Below, piece by piece: positions 8,078 through 16,203 of a stretch of DNA of 45,164 bases. A program made the translations under genes and the position numbers. The notes under the pieces are model-generated. The model was not told the DNA's origin. It worked only from the letters and a program-made list of their open reading frames with translations, and did no database searches. The stretch comes from a virus. Location: the IMG/VR virus record IMGVR_UViG_3300027963_000005, positions 1-45,164 of that record, one strand, 5' to 3'. Position 1 is the stretch's first letter. Each line of letters starts with the position of its first letter.

Positions 8078-9478
8078 ATGCAGCTAATTGATTTTCTCAC
8101 CTCCCCGTGGGCAGTTATGCCCGAAAAGTTACTGGAGATTCAGGCGGTGTATGCCGCCCACTTCCGTGGCGAAAAAATCGACATTGCAGCCATCGAGGCC
8201 AAACTGGGCCGCCCGTTGGCCAATGACCAGCAAGAATACCAAGTGCGCGAAGGCGGCGTGGCGGTGCTGTCCGTCAGCGGCGTGATTGCGAATAAAGCCA
8301 ACCTGATGACCCGCGTATCCGGCGGTGCATCGGCGCAGCTACTGCAAAAGCAGGTCGAGAGCATGCGCTCAGACCCCCGCGTGCGCTCGGCGGTGTTGGA
8401 TATGGACACGCCTGGCGGCAACGTGCTGGGCATCCCAGCGCTGGCCGAAAGCATCCGCGCCCTGAGCGCTGAGAAGCCGACAGTATCGGTAAGCACTGGC
8501 ACTATGGCATCGGCTGGCTACTGGGTCGGCAGCGCTGCCAACGCGGTATATATCAGCGGCCTCACCGATTACGTGGGCTCGATTGGCGTGGTGGCCACGC
8601 ACCAGTATGACCCCAAAGCGGCTAACGCGCAGACCACCGAGATCACCGCTGGCAAATTCAAGCGCATGGCCAGCGATAACGCACCGCTGAGTGCCGAGGG
8701 CAAGGCCTACATTCAGTCGCAGGTGGATTTTCTGTACTCTGTATTCGTTGAGACCGTTGCCCAAAACCGCCGCGTCAAGGTGGACGCTGTGCTGGAGAAC
8801 ATGGCCGACGGCCGCCTATTTATTGGCCAGCAGGCCATCGACGCGGGCTTAGTGGACGGTGTTGCCACTGTGGACGCGATGGTGGAGCGGTTGGCCAGTA
8901 ACCCGGAGCAGTTCGCCACCCGTCGCAAGGCGGTATTCGCGTCTGCCTCCGCTTCCGCCTCAAAGGTGGCCGGTAGTGCCTCGGCTGGTGCGGATGCAAG
9001 CGACGAGCGAGAGCCCGTTATTTTTTCAGATATTCCGAAAGGGACACAAATGTCAGCATCAGAATTGGCGGCGCAGTTTGCCGCTGAAAACCCAGAGGCT
9101 GCGGCGTTCATCCGCGCTGAGGGTGCCGCTGGCGAGCGCGACCGCATTCAGGCCGTGCGCGCCTCCGGTTTGCCAGGCCACGAGGATTTGATTGAGGCAT
9201 TGGCCTTCGATGGTAAGACCACCGGAGCCGAGGCAGCACTCCAGATCGTTGCAGCCGAGCGCACCAAGCTACAAGGCGTGGCTAACGCACGCGCAAGCGA
9301 TGCGCCCGCACCCGTTGCCCAAGCTGCTGTAGAGGCAGACAAAGGCGCCGAGGCTCAGGCTAAACCTGACGTTGTAAACAACGCCAGCGCCATGGATAAA
9401 GCAGCCCGTGATTACATGGCCGCAAATCCTGGCACCGACTACATTTCAGCAATTAAAGCAGTTCAGAAGGGAATCTAA
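8078..9478 (+). CDS. Prohead protease, peptidase S49 family, with C-terminal scaffold
   Basis: A lambda gpC-like serine protease that matures the prohead. Residues about 50-260 form an S49/SppA-type fold: VAVLSVSGVI, the DMDTPGGNV oxyanion-loop segment, the nucleophile serine in TMASAGYW and the general-base lysine in ITAGKFKRM. From about residue 320 the protein is alanine- and glutamate-rich and helical, as expected for a scaffold (see the nested start at 9050). I start at ATG 8078 (MQLIDFLTSPW); an in-frame TTG at 8054 is less likely. The 466-residue length is close to lambda gpC. The decoration protein gene follows after two bases. Confidence 0.9.
   Translation: MQLIDFLTSPWAVMPEKLLEIQAVYAAHFRGEKIDIAAIEAKLGRPLANDQQEYQVREGGVAVLSVSGVIANKANLMTRVSGGASAQLLQKQVESMRSDPRVRSAVLDMDTPGGNVLGIPALAESIRALSAEKPTVSVSTGTMASAGYWVGSAANAVYISGLTDYVGSIGVVATHQYDPKAANAQTTEITAGKFKRMASDNAPLSAEGKAYIQSQVDFLYSVFVETVAQNRRVKVDAVLENMADGRLFIGQQAIDAGLVDGVATVDAMVERLASNPEQFATRRKAVFASASASASKVAGSASAGADASDEREPVIFSDIPKGTQMSASELAAQFAAENPEAAAFIRAEGAAGERDRIQAVRASGLPGHEDLIEALAFDGKTTGAEAALQIVAAERTKLQGVANARASDAPAPVAQAAVEADKGAEAQAKPDVVNNASAMDKAARDYMAANPGTDYISAIKAVQKGI
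9050..9478 (+). CDS. Nested scaffold protein (Nu3-like internal start)
   Basis: An in-frame ATG at 9050, preceded by GAAAGGGA at a suitable distance, would give a separate 142-residue product made of the C-terminal, coil-forming half of the protease gene (MSASELAAQFAAENPEAAAF onward). Lambda makes its scaffold Nu3 in the same way from inside gene C. The internal ribosome site is visible; its use is inferred by analogy. Confidence 0.55.
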   Translation: MSASELAAQFAAENPEAAAFIRAEGAAGERDRIQAVRASGLPGHEDLIEALAFDGKTTGAEAALQIVAAERTKLQGVANARASDAPAPVAQAAVEADKGAEAQAKPDVVNNASAMDKAARDYMAANPGTDYISAIKAVQKGI

Positions 9479-9480
9479 TC

Positions 9481-9822
9481 ATGGCAGCTTCAGGTATTGA
9501 CATGCTCACAGTGGGCCTTACCGCCTCCGCAGCACTCGCACAATTTCAACCCGTGACAGCCGCTGGTGCTGCCGCAACCGCCGCTGGTAACGCTGTGGGC
9601 TTTGCCCGCATCGCAGTGGCTAACGGCGAGCGCGTGCCCGTCACCGTTTTGGGCACATCCGTGGCCATCGCTGGTGCCGCTATTACCGCCGGTGCTTTGG
9701 TGGAAGTTGGCACGACCGTGACCAAAGTCGTCACTAGGTCGGCTGGTGTTTCCATTGGCCGCGCTTTGACTGCTGCCGCCGCTGACGGCGACCAGATCGA
9801 AGTGTTGATCATCCCTAACTAA
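9481..9822 (+). CDS. Head decoration / capsid cement protein (DUF2190-like)
   Basis: A 113-residue, almost entirely small-residue, beta-rich protein between protease and major capsid genes, exactly where lambda has gpD. The pattern of a repeated A-G-x-A-V-G, then AITAGALVEVG and a C-terminal GRALTAAAADGDQIEVLII closely fits the DUF2190/capsid-cement type. It probably trimerises on the expanded capsid and stabilises it against DNA pressure. It starts two bases after the protease stop. Confidence 0.8.
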   Translation: MAASGIDMLTVGLTASAALAQFQPVTAAGAAATAAGNAVGFARIAVANGERVPVTVLGTSVAIAGAAITAGALVEVGTTVTKVVTRSAGVSIGRALTAAAADGDQIEVLIIPN

Positions 9823-9840
9823 TTTCAGGAGTTCTAAAAA

Positions 9841-10791
9841 ATGCCACAGCTTACACTTTCACAAGCGCGGGTAATTAACCCCGTCCTGACCCAGATTGCA
9901 CAGGGCTTCAAACAGCTCGACCTAGTGGGCGATATGTTGTTCCCCCGCATCCCCGTGGGCATGCGCGCTGGCAACATCATCACCTTCGGCAAAGAAGACT
10001 TCATGCTGTACAGCTCGGCCCGCGCCCCCGGTGAGAACACCAAGCGCGTCGCCTACGGCTACAGCTCCGGCACCTTCGGCTTGGTGGACTACTCGCTCGA
10101 GGGCCAGTTGCCCATCGAAATCCAGCAGGAAGCCACCGCTGGCGAAAACGGTTTCAGCATCGATATGGCCACATTGACCATTAACAAGACGCTGAGCATC
10201 ATGAACCTGCGCTTGGAAAAGGCACAGGCTGACTTGGCCCGCGCTGCTGGCAACTACGGCGCCGGCAACAAGACCACACTGTCTGGCACCAGCCAGTGGA
10301 GCGACTACAGCGGCACATCTAACCCTATCGCCACCATTGAGACCGCTAAGGAAGCCATCCGCGCTTCTACTGGCAAGCGTCCTAACGTGTGCGTGATGGG
10401 CCCCGCCGTGATGTCAAAACTGCGCCAGCACCCCGTGATTGTTGACCGCATGAAGTACACCGGCCGCGACGTAGCCACCAACGAGTTGTTGGCCTCATTG
10501 TTTGGCGTGAACCAAGTGATCGTGGGTGAGGGCATCTTCGCCTCCGACGCTGGCACATTCAGCGACATCTGGGGCAAGGATGTGGTCTTGGCTTACACCG
10601 AGACCTCGCCTCTGGCTTCCATGGGCACGCCTTCCTACGGCTACACCTACAACCTCGACGGCTACCCCGTGGTCGAGCAGCCCTACTACGAGCGCAACAG
10701 CAAGAGCTGGTTCTTCCCAGTGTCTCGCTCCGAAGCGCCCGTGATCGCTGCTGCAACCGCTGGCTACCTGATCACCAACGCTGTCGCCTAA
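9841..10791 (+). CDS. Major capsid protein, HK97-fold type
   Basis: Main shell protein of the head. The 316 residues begin with a helical arm (TLSQARVINPVLTQIAQGF), then LVGDMLFPRIPV. A middle helix and loop include ETAKEAIRASTGKRPNVCVMG, a common capsid-core signature. The end has GYPVVEQPYYERNSKSWFFPVSRSEAPVI. It follows the decoration gene and has a usable ribosome site (TTTCAGGAG) nine bases upstream. The codons look highly optimised (many GCC, CTG, AAC), as expected for the most abundant virion protein. Confidence 0.88.
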   Translation: MPQLTLSQARVINPVLTQIAQGFKQLDLVGDMLFPRIPVGMRAGNIITFGKEDFMLYSSARAPGENTKRVAYGYSSGTFGLVDYSLEGQLPIEIQQEATAGENGFSIDMATLTINKTLSIMNLRLEKAQADLARAAGNYGAGNKTTLSGTSQWSDYSGTSNPIATIETAKEAIRASTGKRPNVCVMGPAVMSKLRQHPVIVDRMKYTGRDVATNELLASLFGVNQVIVGEGIFASDAGTFSDIWGKDVVLAYTETSPLASMGTPSYGYTYNLDGYPVVEQPYYERNSKSWFFPVSRSEAPVIAAATAGYLITNAVA

Positions 10792-10806
10792 TCGGCTGGG
10801 GGAATT

Positions 10807-10983
10807 ATGAAATTAGTCATCAATTCCCCCGTCGAGCACGACGGGAAGGCGCTGGAGGTCGGTGACTCGGTTGATCTGCCCAAGCAGTTCGCCGAGGCCC
10901 TGATCGCCGTTGGCGCTGCCGCTGAGACCGTGGGCAAGAGCAAGGCCAAGGCCGAGCCTGCCGACGAACCTGCCGAGGCTTAA
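10807..10983 (+). CDS. Small head-tail region protein (DUF7210-like)
   Basis: A 58-residue protein starting at ATG 10807 after GGGGGAATT. The pattern MKLVINSPVEHDGKALEVGDSVDLP, then A-E-A-L-I-A-V-G-A-A and an acidic/lysine tail, is seen in very small proteins encoded after many phage major capsid genes, which may occupy a head-completion role. No catalytic motif is visible. It ends two bases before the next gene. Confidence 0.65.
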   Translation: MKLVINSPVEHDGKALEVGDSVDLPKQFAEALIAVGAAAETVGKSKAKAEPADEPAEA

Positions 10984-10985
10984 TC

Positions 10986-11285
10986 GTGGCGTTTGCCGAG
11001 GACATGAGCGTTTTTTTTGATGTGGACGAGTTCGCGGTTGCGGCCACGTTCACCACATCGGGGGGCGCTCAGGTCTCGGCATCCGTCATTTTTGACATGC
11101 CGACCGAGGAAATACTGGGCGGCGATATGTTGAGCGACGAATACGCCATGACCTACCAAGCGGGCGAGCTGTCCGCTGTAAAGGCTGGCGACTACGGTTT
11201 TATCGGTGGCAACCGCTACCGCATACGCTCAATCAAAATGATTCACGATGGCGCGCTTAAAGAAGCGAAGCTGACCAAGGCCTGA
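10986..11285 (+). CDS. Head-tail joining protein, lambda gpFII-like
   Basis: A 99-residue protein read from GTG 10986. The mixed beta pattern, with SVFFDVDEFAVAATF near the start and AVKAGDYGFIGGNRYRIRSI near the end, fits the gpFII/Gifsy-2 attachment family. That family forms the ring linking connector to tail terminator. The order capsid, FII, U and tail tube matches lambda except that no Z gene lies between FII and U: the next gene starts two bases after this stop. Confidence 0.75.
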   Translation: MAFAEDMSVFFDVDEFAVAATFTTSGGAQVSASVIFDMPTEEILGGDMLSDEYAMTYQAGELSAVKAGDYGFIGGNRYRIRSIKMIHDGALKEAKLTKA

Positions 11286-11286
11286 C

Positions 11287-11709
11287 ATGCCAAGCAAGCG
11301 CGAGCAGATACTGGCCAAATTTGCACAGGTACTGGCCGCCACAGCTGGCGTTGCTGGCCGCGTGTACCGCAGCAGCCCTGAGCCGTCCACGCTGGACGAG
11401 ACGCCGTGCCTCGAAATCCGCTGGAGCGCTGAGAACGCAAGCCCTGAAACGGTGCCACAACTGGAGCGCACACTGACCGTGCATGTGTCCGTGCTGGCCC
11501 GTGGCGATGTGCCCGACACTGAGGCTGATGCTGTGATCGTTAGTGCGCATGCACTGATCATGGCCGACCCGTCGCTGGGCGGCTTGGCGATTGATACGCG
11601 CTTAGACAGCGCGGGCTTTGAATTTGTAAGTGCTGACCAAACGGGCGGCAGACTTACGCACGATTACGCTGTAAAATTCCGGCATAGTTATGCCGACATG
11701 ACGATTTAA
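11287..11709 (+). CDS. Tail terminator protein, lambda gpU-like
   Basis: A 140-residue protein directly before the tail tube gene. Features: a short N-terminal helix (REQILAKFAQVLAATAGV), RVYRSSPEP, the LEIRWSAENA strand, and the long strand LTVHVSVLARGDVPDTEADAVI followed by a helix and GFEFVSADQTGGRLTHDYAVKFRHSY. The last part is typical of gpU-like terminators that stop tube growth. The assignment rests on this pattern and on position. Confidence 0.75.
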   Translation: MPSKREQILAKFAQVLAATAGVAGRVYRSSPEPSTLDETPCLEIRWSAENASPETVPQLERTLTVHVSVLARGDVPDTEADAVIVSAHALIMADPSLGGLAIDTRLDSAGFEFVSADQTGGRLTHDYAVKFRHSYADMTI

Positions 11710-11724
11710 TAAGGGGCCACGACC

Positions 11725-12888
11725 ATGCCATTACTGCAACGCAAGCGAGTTATCCTCGCAAAAATCGAATCTTCCTACGGTGTTGACCCTACGCCTACCG
11801 GCGCAGCCAACGCCATCATGGTGCGCAACCTGAACGTCACGCCGCAGGACGCGGACTTTGTTGACCGCAATCTGGTGCGCCCCTACTTGGGCCGCAGCGA
11901 GCAGTTGCCTGCTGCCATACGCGCCATGATCGACTTTGAGGTTGAGATTGCAGGCGCTGGTACTGCGGGCACGGCCCCAGGCTACGGGCCTTTGCTGCGT
12001 GCTTGCGCGTTTTCCGAGAACGCATTGGCCTCAGCCCTGACTGGCACCGCACAGGCTGGCGGCACCAACACCATCACACTCGCGGCCGCTGGCTCCAGCG
12101 CGGTCGATGACTTTTATTTGGGCATGCCCATCCGCATCACCGGCGGCACCGGCTCCGGCCAGAGCAGCATGATCGTGGACTACAACGGCACCACCAAGGT
12201 GGCCACCGTGTTGACCAACTGGACGACACAGCCCACAGCGACCAGCACCTACAGCATCGACGCGAATGTGGCCTATGCGCCCATCAGTTCAAACTTTGAG
12301 AGCGTCACGATCTACCTGAACGTGGACGGCGTGCTGCACAAGATGACCGGCGCCCGTGGCACTGTGTCCGTATCGCTCAAAGCGAAGGATATTCCAGTCT
12401 ATAAATTCACGTTCACTGGCCTCTACAACACCGTGACCGATACCGCAGCGCCTACGCCAGCTTATACGGCTTTCCAGACACCGCTGACCGTGACCAACGT
12501 GAACACCACACCGTTCGCGCTGCACGGCTACGCCGCTGTGCTGTCTGAGTTGAGCGTGGACATGGCCAACCAAGTGGTGCACCGCACGCTGGTGGGCGGC
12601 TCCGAGGCTGTGCTGATTACCGACCGCGCTGTGCAGGGCAACGTGACCATCGAGGCCACAACAGTCGCCGCTAAGGACTGGTGGACGGCCGCCAAGAACG
12701 CCACCGTTGGCGCATTGGACATCACCCACGGCACTGCAGCCGGCAACAAGGTACGCATGGGCAGCGCCCGCGTGCAGTTGACCAAGCCTACATACAGCGA
12801 CATGGACGGCGTGGCCATGGTGGGCATGGGCGCTAACTTCATCCCGTCAAGCCAAGGCAATGACGAATTCTTAGTTTCGGTGCAATAA
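11725..12888 (+). CDS. Major tail tube protein
   Basis: A 387-residue tube protein of the non-contractile tail. It starts LLQRKRVILAKIESSYGVDPTPTGAANAI and continues VRNLNVTPQDADFVDRNLVRPYLG, a recognisable opening of phage tail tube proteins. A long beta-rich body follows, including YAPISSNFESVTIYLNVDGVLHKMTGARGTVSVSLKAKDIPVYKFTFTG. At roughly twice the length of a minimal tube protein it may carry an outward-facing extra domain. It ends exactly at the base before the next start (12889). Confidence 0.87.
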   Translation: MPLLQRKRVILAKIESSYGVDPTPTGAANAIMVRNLNVTPQDADFVDRNLVRPYLGRSEQLPAAIRAMIDFEVEIAGAGTAGTAPGYGPLLRACAFSENALASALTGTAQAGGTNTITLAAAGSSAVDDFYLGMPIRITGGTGSGQSSMIVDYNGTTKVATVLTNWTTQPTATSTYSIDANVAYAPISSNFESVTIYLNVDGVLHKMTGARGTVSVSLKAKDIPVYKFTFTGLYNTVTDTAAPTPAYTAFQTPLTVTNVNTTPFALHGYAAVLSELSVDMANQVVHRTLVGGSEAVLITDRAVQGNVTIEATTVAAKDWWTAAKNATVGALDITHGTAAGNKVRMGSARVQLTKPTYSDMDGVAMVGMGANFIPSSQGNDEFLVSVQ

Positions 12889-13227
12889 ATGTTCAAAATT
12901 ACGCAAACTGCTTCCTACAGCTGGCCCGTTTCGGTCAACATCCCGACCAATGGCGGGCTGTACGAAAAGCAAACCTTTGACGGCGATTTCAAGCGCTTGG
13001 CTGACAGCCGCTTGAAGGAAATCCGCATGGCCGTGGAAAAAGAGGAAATGACCGACGCCGACTTCGTGCGCGAGGTCATGGTCGGCTGGAAGGGCGTGAC
13101 CGACGGCACCAATGATGTGCCGTTCAGCGAGAGCGCGCTGGCCCAGCTGCTCGATATCCCTGGCGTGTCGGGCGCGATTGTGACGGCGGTGATTGAATCG
13201 CTGTCGGGGTTGAAGCGAAAAAACTGA
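12889..13227 (+). CDS. Tail assembly chaperone, gpG-like
   Basis: A 112-residue chaperone that, with its frameshifted longer form, coats the tape measure protein during tail assembly. It starts directly after the tube gene. The C-terminal helical part (MTDADFVREVMVGWKGVTDGTNDVPFSESALAQLLDIPGV) is characteristic of G-type chaperones with an added chaperone domain. The last codons are CGA AAA AAC TGA, so the stop sits right behind a slippery heptamer that leads into the T frame. Confidence 0.85.
   Translation: MFKITQTASYSWPVSVNIPTNGGLYEKQTFDGDFKRLADSRLKEIRMAVEKEEMTDADFVREVMVGWKGVTDGTNDVPFSESALAQLLDIPGVSGAIVTAVIESLSGLKRKN
13218..13224 (+). promoter_or_regulatory. Programmed -1 frameshift site A AAA AAC
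   Basis: The heptamer AAAAAAC is in the correct phase (A_AAA_AAC) three bases before the stop of the G-like gene, whose stop codon TGA is the next codon. A one-base slip back continues openly as CTG ATT GAG GCC TCC into the downstream T-like reading frame, which has no strong start of its own. This is the classic lambda G/GT arrangement with a canonical X-XXY-YYZ site. Confidence 0.88.
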
Positions 13228-13577
13228 TTGAGGCCTCCACGCACTGGGTGCGCGGGGGCAAGGTAAAGAACGACGAAGCGCTGGCAGACCTTGATGTGTG
13301 GGGCGGTGCCCCGCCCGAAATGGTCGAGGCGATGACAGAGGAATCGGTCGAGTTTGAAATAGAGCCGGATAATTGGGAAACGGTGCTGCTGTTTATGCGT
13401 GTGCAGACACAATGGCGGCACGGTTTCGCAGGCCCCACGGGGCTGGATTACGTAGGCGTCGAGGCGTGTATGCGGATGGCCGGCATCAAGCGCACCGACG
13501 AATTGTTTGATGGGTTGCAGGTAATGGAGTTTGCCGCGCTGCAAGCGATTGGCGAGAGGAATAAAAATGGCAGTTGA
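13224..13577 (+). CDS. T domain of the G-T tail chaperone, made by -1 frameshift
   Basis: About 117 codons in the -1 frame relative to the G-like gene. The frame is open from the slippery site (13218-13224) to the stop at 13577, so the fused product would be about 229 residues. A GTG at 13248 could start it independently, but no ribosome site is seen. The DVWGGAPPEMVEA segment and the following WETVLLFMRVQTQWRHGFAGPTGLDYVGV correspond to the DUF1799-type T domain found in many such fusions. It overlaps the tape measure start by 11 bases. Confidence 0.82.
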   Translation: MIEASTHWVRGGKVKNDEALADLDVWGGAPPEMVEAMTEESVEFEIEPDNWETVLLFMRVQTQWRHGFAGPTGLDYVGVEACMRMAGIKRTDELFDGLQVMEFAALQAIGERNKNGS

Positions 13578-15855
13578 TCTGGGCGCGTCATTTAAGATCG
13601 CGGCGAGCGTTCAAGGCCAGCAGGCCATCGACAACCTGAATAAATCGGTGGGCAGCCTGACCGGCTTGGCCAAAGGCGCTGGCTTAGCGCTCGCCGGCCT
13701 TGGCGCTGGCGTCGGCCTATCGGTGCTCAAAGACAAATTCGACGAAATCATCAGCAGCGCGGCCAACCTGAAAGACGTGGCCGAGCGCACCGGCTCCACC
13801 GTTGAGAACATGGGCGCGCTGTCACGCGCGGCCAACCTGACCAATAACGATTTTGGTGAGGTCGAGAAGGCCATCATCAAAATGAACAAGGCGCTGGCTG
13901 GCAGCGATGACGCCAGCAAGGGTGCCGCGCACGCGCTGGAGGCCATCGGCCTGAGCAGCAAGGAGCTGCGCCAGCTTGACCCCGCCGAGGCGTTCAAGCG
14001 TATTTCCACCGCCATGGCCGGCTTTGAGGAAGGTGCCGGCAAGGTCGCTGTGGCCATGGACATCTTTGGCAAGAACGGCGCGCAAGTTATTCCGTTCATG
14101 AATGACTTAGTGGACGTTGGCGACTTGGTGAGCAAAACCACCAAAGAGCAGGCCGAGCAGGCCGACCAGTATGAAAAGAATCTAAAGCGCCTGAGCGCTG
14201 CCAAAGGTGAGCTGTACAAAGTCATCAGCATGCAGGTGCTGCCGGTGGCTGATGCGTTTGTCAAAATGCTGGTCGACACCAACACCGAAACCAACGGCGT
14301 GCGTGGCGCGGTGAAGGGGCTAGCGGACGACGGTTTGCTGACCAGTGTGTTTAAGGAGGCTGCACGCGCTGCCGCCGCGTTCATGGATATTTTGTCTTTG
14401 GTCGGTAAGGCCGTGGCGCAGCTAGGCAGCTCGCTCGCTGTGATTGCTAACGACATTGCCACCGCCGTGGAGCTGGCCGTTAAAGCGCCTGGCGCAATGT
14501 TCAAGGATGGCGGCCTTGATGAACTGAGGCGCATACTTGACCAGCGCCGCGCGTTTGTTGCGGCTGCCAATGAGGACATGGCCAAGCGCTGGGCGACCGT
14601 GACGCCATTCACCGACTCGCTGGAAAAGCAATTCCAGCAGATGGGCCAGCCTTCGGCACCGTCGGCACCGCGCAGCAGCGCGCTCAAGGGCTACCAGTCA
14701 AAGGACGTCACCCCAAAAGTCGAGAAGGCCGACCCGTTCAAGACCGAAATGGACAGCCTTGGCCGCGAGGCTGCCAAGCTGGAATTCCAAGCCAAGCACA
14801 TCACGGAGTATGAGGACAAAATCACCAGCGCACGCGAGGCGCAGATTCGTTTTGATATTGAGTTTGGCAAGTTCAAAGACCTGACCGAAAAGCAGAAAAT
14901 CCAGCTGCTGATGCAAGCCAGCGCGGTCGATACGTTTGCCGAAAAGCTGCGCGTGGCCAAGGAAGGTTTGGATTTTGACAAGCAGACCAAGAAGATCGAG
15001 GCCGAAACACGCGCCATTGGCCTGAACAATTTGGAGAAGCAGAAACTAATTGCGCTGCAAGACCTTGAAAACCGTGGCATCAAGGAAGGCACCGCCGAAT
15101 ATGAGCGGCTTTCTCAGCGCCGCATCAAGGCCTTAGAAGATCAAAAGAAGGCCCAGCAGAGCCCCATGGCTGGCGCCATGCAAGGTTTCAACGACATCGC
15201 CGACGTGATCGAAAACCGCGCGGCCCGTGTGCGTGATGCGCTGGTCAATGCGTTTAACACTGGCGCCGATGCTCTGACCGAATTCGTGATGACCGGCAAG
15301 CTGAATTTCAGCGGTTTCGCCCAGTCGGTGATCAAGGACATCATCAACATGATCATCAAGCAGCAGATGTTCAACGCGCTGTCGGCGTTTAAGAACGCTG
15401 GCGGCTTTGGCCAAGTGGCTGGTGCGCTGGGTGGCTTGGGTTCGATCTTTGGTGGTGGTGGCGGTTCCACATTTGTAAATCAGGCAGGCGGCGTGGAATT
15501 GGCCGGCTCGCTCGGCTTTGCCAACGGCGGCGTGATGACCAGCGCGGGCTCAATGCCTCTGCACAAATATGCAAGCGGCGGGATTGCCAATAGCCCACAG
15601 GTGGCAATCTTTGGCGAGGGCAGGGTTCCAGAGGCTTACGTTCCGCTAAACGATGGCCGCACCATTCCCGTCACCATTCAGGGCGGCACACAGGGTGGCC
15701 AAGCCGTCAATGTGAACGTGACCGTCAACGCGCAGACCGGCCAAGTCGAGAAAGACGGCGAGGGCAGCTTTGCCAAGCTGGGGGCGGCCATTGCCAACGC
15801 GGTGCGCGCTGAGATCGTCGTTCAACGTCGTCCTGGCGGCTTGCTGGCGGCGTAA
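13567..15855 (+). CDS. Tail tape measure protein
   Basis: Sets tail length and is thought to be injected ahead of DNA. Start chosen at ATG 13567 (MAVDLGASFKIAASVQG), preceded by GAGAGGA, giving 762 residues. A hydrophobic helix lies at residues 31-54 (LTGLAKGAGLALAGLGAGVG). Long alpha-helical and coiled stretches follow, then the conserved C-terminal region with LNFSGFAQSVIKDIINMIIKQQM, a glycine-rich FGGGGGSTF turn and VAIFGEGRVPEAYVPLNDG. By comparison with lambda gpH, this length suggests a tail of roughly 115 nm (inference). Confidence 0.93.
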   Translation: MAVDLGASFKIAASVQGQQAIDNLNKSVGSLTGLAKGAGLALAGLGAGVGLSVLKDKFDEIISSAANLKDVAERTGSTVENMGALSRAANLTNNDFGEVEKAIIKMNKALAGSDDASKGAAHALEAIGLSSKELRQLDPAEAFKRISTAMAGFEEGAGKVAVAMDIFGKNGAQVIPFMNDLVDVGDLVSKTTKEQAEQADQYEKNLKRLSAAKGELYKVISMQVLPVADAFVKMLVDTNTETNGVRGAVKGLADDGLLTSVFKEAARAAAAFMDILSLVGKAVAQLGSSLAVIANDIATAVELAVKAPGAMFKDGGLDELRRILDQRRAFVAAANEDMAKRWATVTPFTDSLEKQFQQMGQPSAPSAPRSSALKGYQSKDVTPKVEKADPFKTEMDSLGREAAKLEFQAKHITEYEDKITSAREAQIRFDIEFGKFKDLTEKQKIQLLMQASAVDTFAEKLRVAKEGLDFDKQTKKIEAETRAIGLNNLEKQKLIALQDLENRGIKEGTAEYERLSQRRIKALEDQKKAQQSPMAGAMQGFNDIADVIENRAARVRDALVNAFNTGADALTEFVMTGKLNFSGFAQSVIKDIINMIIKQQMFNALSAFKNAGGFGQVAGALGGLGSIFGGGGGSTFVNQAGGVELAGSLGFANGGVMTSAGSMPLHKYASGGIANSPQVAIFGEGRVPEAYVPLNDGRTIPVTIQGGTQGGQAVNVNVTVNAQTGQVEKDGEGSFAKLGAAIANAVRAEIVVQRRPGGLLAA

Positions 15856-15864
15856 AATACACCC

Positions 15865-16203
15865 ATGGCCACCTTCACTTACACACCAGACCTCGCAGCA
15901 CAGGTGCAGGTAAAGCCCCGCGTGCTGACGGCTAAATTCGGGGATGGCTACGAGCAGAGAACAGCAGACGGAATCAACATCCGCCCACGTGAATGGGGCC
16001 TGACGTTCAACACCCGCACGGACGCCGAGATCGCGCCCATCATTGCGTTTTTGGAATCGAGCAACGGCATCTCGGCATTCGACTGGACGCCGCCGGCTGG
16101 CAGCACTGGCAAGTGGGTATGTGAGAATTGGATTCAGACCATCGTGGCCAAGGGCGTGAATAATCTGAGCGCCACCTTCCGCGAGGTTTGGGAACCGACG
16201 TGA
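15865..16203 (+). CDS. Minor tail protein, lambda gpM-like
   Basis: A 112-residue protein with the M-family signature PRVLTAKFGDGYEQRTADGI and the end FDWTPPAGSTGKWVCENW, then LSATFREVWEPT. It belongs to the Phage_min_tail family and forms part of the distal tail ring between tube and tip. It starts nine bases after the tape measure stop, and its stop overlaps the next start (GTGA). Confidence 0.9.
   Translation: MATFTYTPDLAAQVQVKPRVLTAKFGDGYEQRTADGINIRPREWGLTFNTRTDAEIAPIIAFLESSNGISAFDWTPPAGSTGKWVCENWIQTIVAKGVNNLSATFREVWEPT

Noticed and set aside
13611-14687. 358-codon minus-strand frame over the tape measure gene
   Set aside because: S/A-rich translation without a domain, antisense to the tape measure gene; a shadow frame.
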